Assembly: GCF_026210795.1 (NCBI RefSeq)
Contig: NC_089430.1
Location: forward strand, 4,898,001-4,962,000
DNA length: 64,000 bases
Direction of reading: 5' to 3'
Source: Rhizophagus irregularis
Lineage: Eukaryota > Glomeromycota > Glomeromycetes > Glomerales > Glomeraceae
In this document: one piece after another, positions 63,453-64,000 of the stretch
Position numbering within the stretch: position 1 is the first letter of the stretch
Layout of the letters: the number at the start of each line of letters is the position of its first letter
Notes under the pieces: model-generated
Told to the model about the DNA's origin: nothing
What the model saw: only the letters and a program-made list of their open reading frames with translations
The model's database searches: none
Position numbers and translations under genes: made by a program

Positions 63453-64000
63453 CTATTTTTTGTCTCCTCGATTCACATCAGAAACTATCGGGATAAAAAC
63501 ATTCTTCTCATTACAAGTAAGGGCGATATGTTCACGTGATTCATGGACATCATAATTGTAACGTTTCAGACACGTCCGGCTCAATCCAATCTCCCTATGC
63601 TTGTAATCGCTTAAAACCGCGAGATTCTCAGTGATTACACAATCAGGGGTTAGTTTGATTGACACACCTTTTACCATGCCGAATGTCCTACCAGAACCCG
63701 GAGCGCCGGATATGTTATGTGTAATACTCTTGTCGATATCCAACCCTAATTCTTCAGCGGCTTCCCTCTGAATAAAAGACGCGTTAGCACAAGTGTCTGC
63801 TAAACACTGAATTGCTATCCCATTGACCTTCCCATCCAGCGCTAAAAGATCTTTAGTATTCTCCAAACGAGCTATGTCAATATCCATCGGGTCATCTTCC
63901 CTGATATCCTCTTCTTGTTTTTCCTCAACTAGGTCTTCCGGAATCTCCGTACTTTTACGAGCAGACTTTAATTCTTCCCGAAGAATCTTGCGGAGTAATT
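63453..64000 (-). CDS. Aspartic-protease-like polyprotein segment, partial at the window edge
   Basis: The frame is open from the right edge of the window; the Met at 63,887 is internal rather than a certain start. Upstream residues are charged ('EELKSARKSTEIPEDLVEEK'). Then 'GIAIQCLADTCANASFIQRE' and 'AAEELGLDI' match the retropepsin pattern (beta strand, Asp-Thr-x-Ala, Ser-Phe-Ile, then helix), but with Cys where the catalytic DTG has Gly. A second half includes 'FGMVKGVSIKLTPDCVITEN'. It ends 8 bases from the convergent integrase. A gypsy-type element would have protease and integrase on the same strand. Confidence 0.6.
   Translation of the reverse strand, partial: LLRKILREELKSARKSTEIPEDLVEEKQEEDIREDDPMDIDIARLENTKDLLALDGKVNGIAIQCLADTCANASFIQREAAEELGLDIDKSITHNISGAPGSGRTFGMVKGVSIKLTPDCVITENLAVLSDYKHREIGLSRTCLKRYNYDVHESREHIALTCNEKNVFIPIVSDVNRGDKK

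Overview
The window looks like a nuclear contig of an arbuscular mycorrhizal fungus of the Rhizophagus irregularis type. This rests on extreme AT richness with long homopolymers, short AT-rich GT-AG introns, and tyrosine-kinase-like (TKL) kinases carrying the N-terminal 'NWTSGN ... EWIPYDRF' module that I recall from that genus. Transposon relics are dense. I see no rRNA, tRNA or CRISPR array. Species assignment is from memory of these families, not from a search.

Layout. 0-17.7 kb is transposon-dominated: a broken hAT transposase (444-1476); a ~165-bp tandem repeat interrupted by a TA-flanked pogo-like MITE (2.9-3.8 kb); two decayed copies of one DDE-type transposase (4.1-7.7 kb and 12.15-16.1 kb), the second inside long terminal inverted repeats with TTAA target duplications (11,833-16,724); a 1.19-kb near-palindromic hAT-type MITE with a perfect 8-bp target duplication; and a 1.2-kb poly(A) retroposon. 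17.7-57 kb holds four kinase genes of one family: A (18.05-22.07 kb, +), B (30.36-33.5 kb, +), C (36.9-41.3 kb, +) and D (56.8-53.35 kb, -). Between them lie an orphan 3' tail of a fifth copy (25.8-26.6 kb), a broken nuclease-like gene (23.9-22.4 kb, -), a solo-LTR candidate, retroposons and MITEs. Around 44-53 kb the sequence is very AT-rich and mostly empty, with one convincing ordinary gene, a Ser-rich protein (48,103-47,570, -). The last 3 kb (61.4-64 kb) is less AT-rich and carries virus/transposon-type genes on both strands: a chromodomain integrase, a zinc-ribbon protein, an aspartic-protease-like ORF running off the edge, and an acidic-tailed protein.

Main biological point. Each kinase gene is assembled from interchangeable cassettes. 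The 5' part is a tandem series of exons (5, 3, 5 plus 2 miniature, and 5 in A-D). Each full internal exon carries a hinge-strand remnant, a Cys-rich NWTSGN module and a kinase N-lobe ending at the alpha-C glutamate. All borders I could check are phase 0. Only the last N-lobe in each gene keeps the AKGGF glycine loop; the upstream ones have degraded loops but keep the beta-3 lysine and alpha-C glutamate. A single exon supplies the catalytic C-lobe (HRDxHxGN, DxG, APE). After it comes a second series of short exons encoding C-terminal tails, all phase 1, each with a stop codon shortly past its own splice donor. The splice structure would allow many alternative N-lobe/C-lobe/tail combinations. 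The 3' flanks of A, the orphan, B, C and D are also related, so whole gene units were duplicated, with D inverted.
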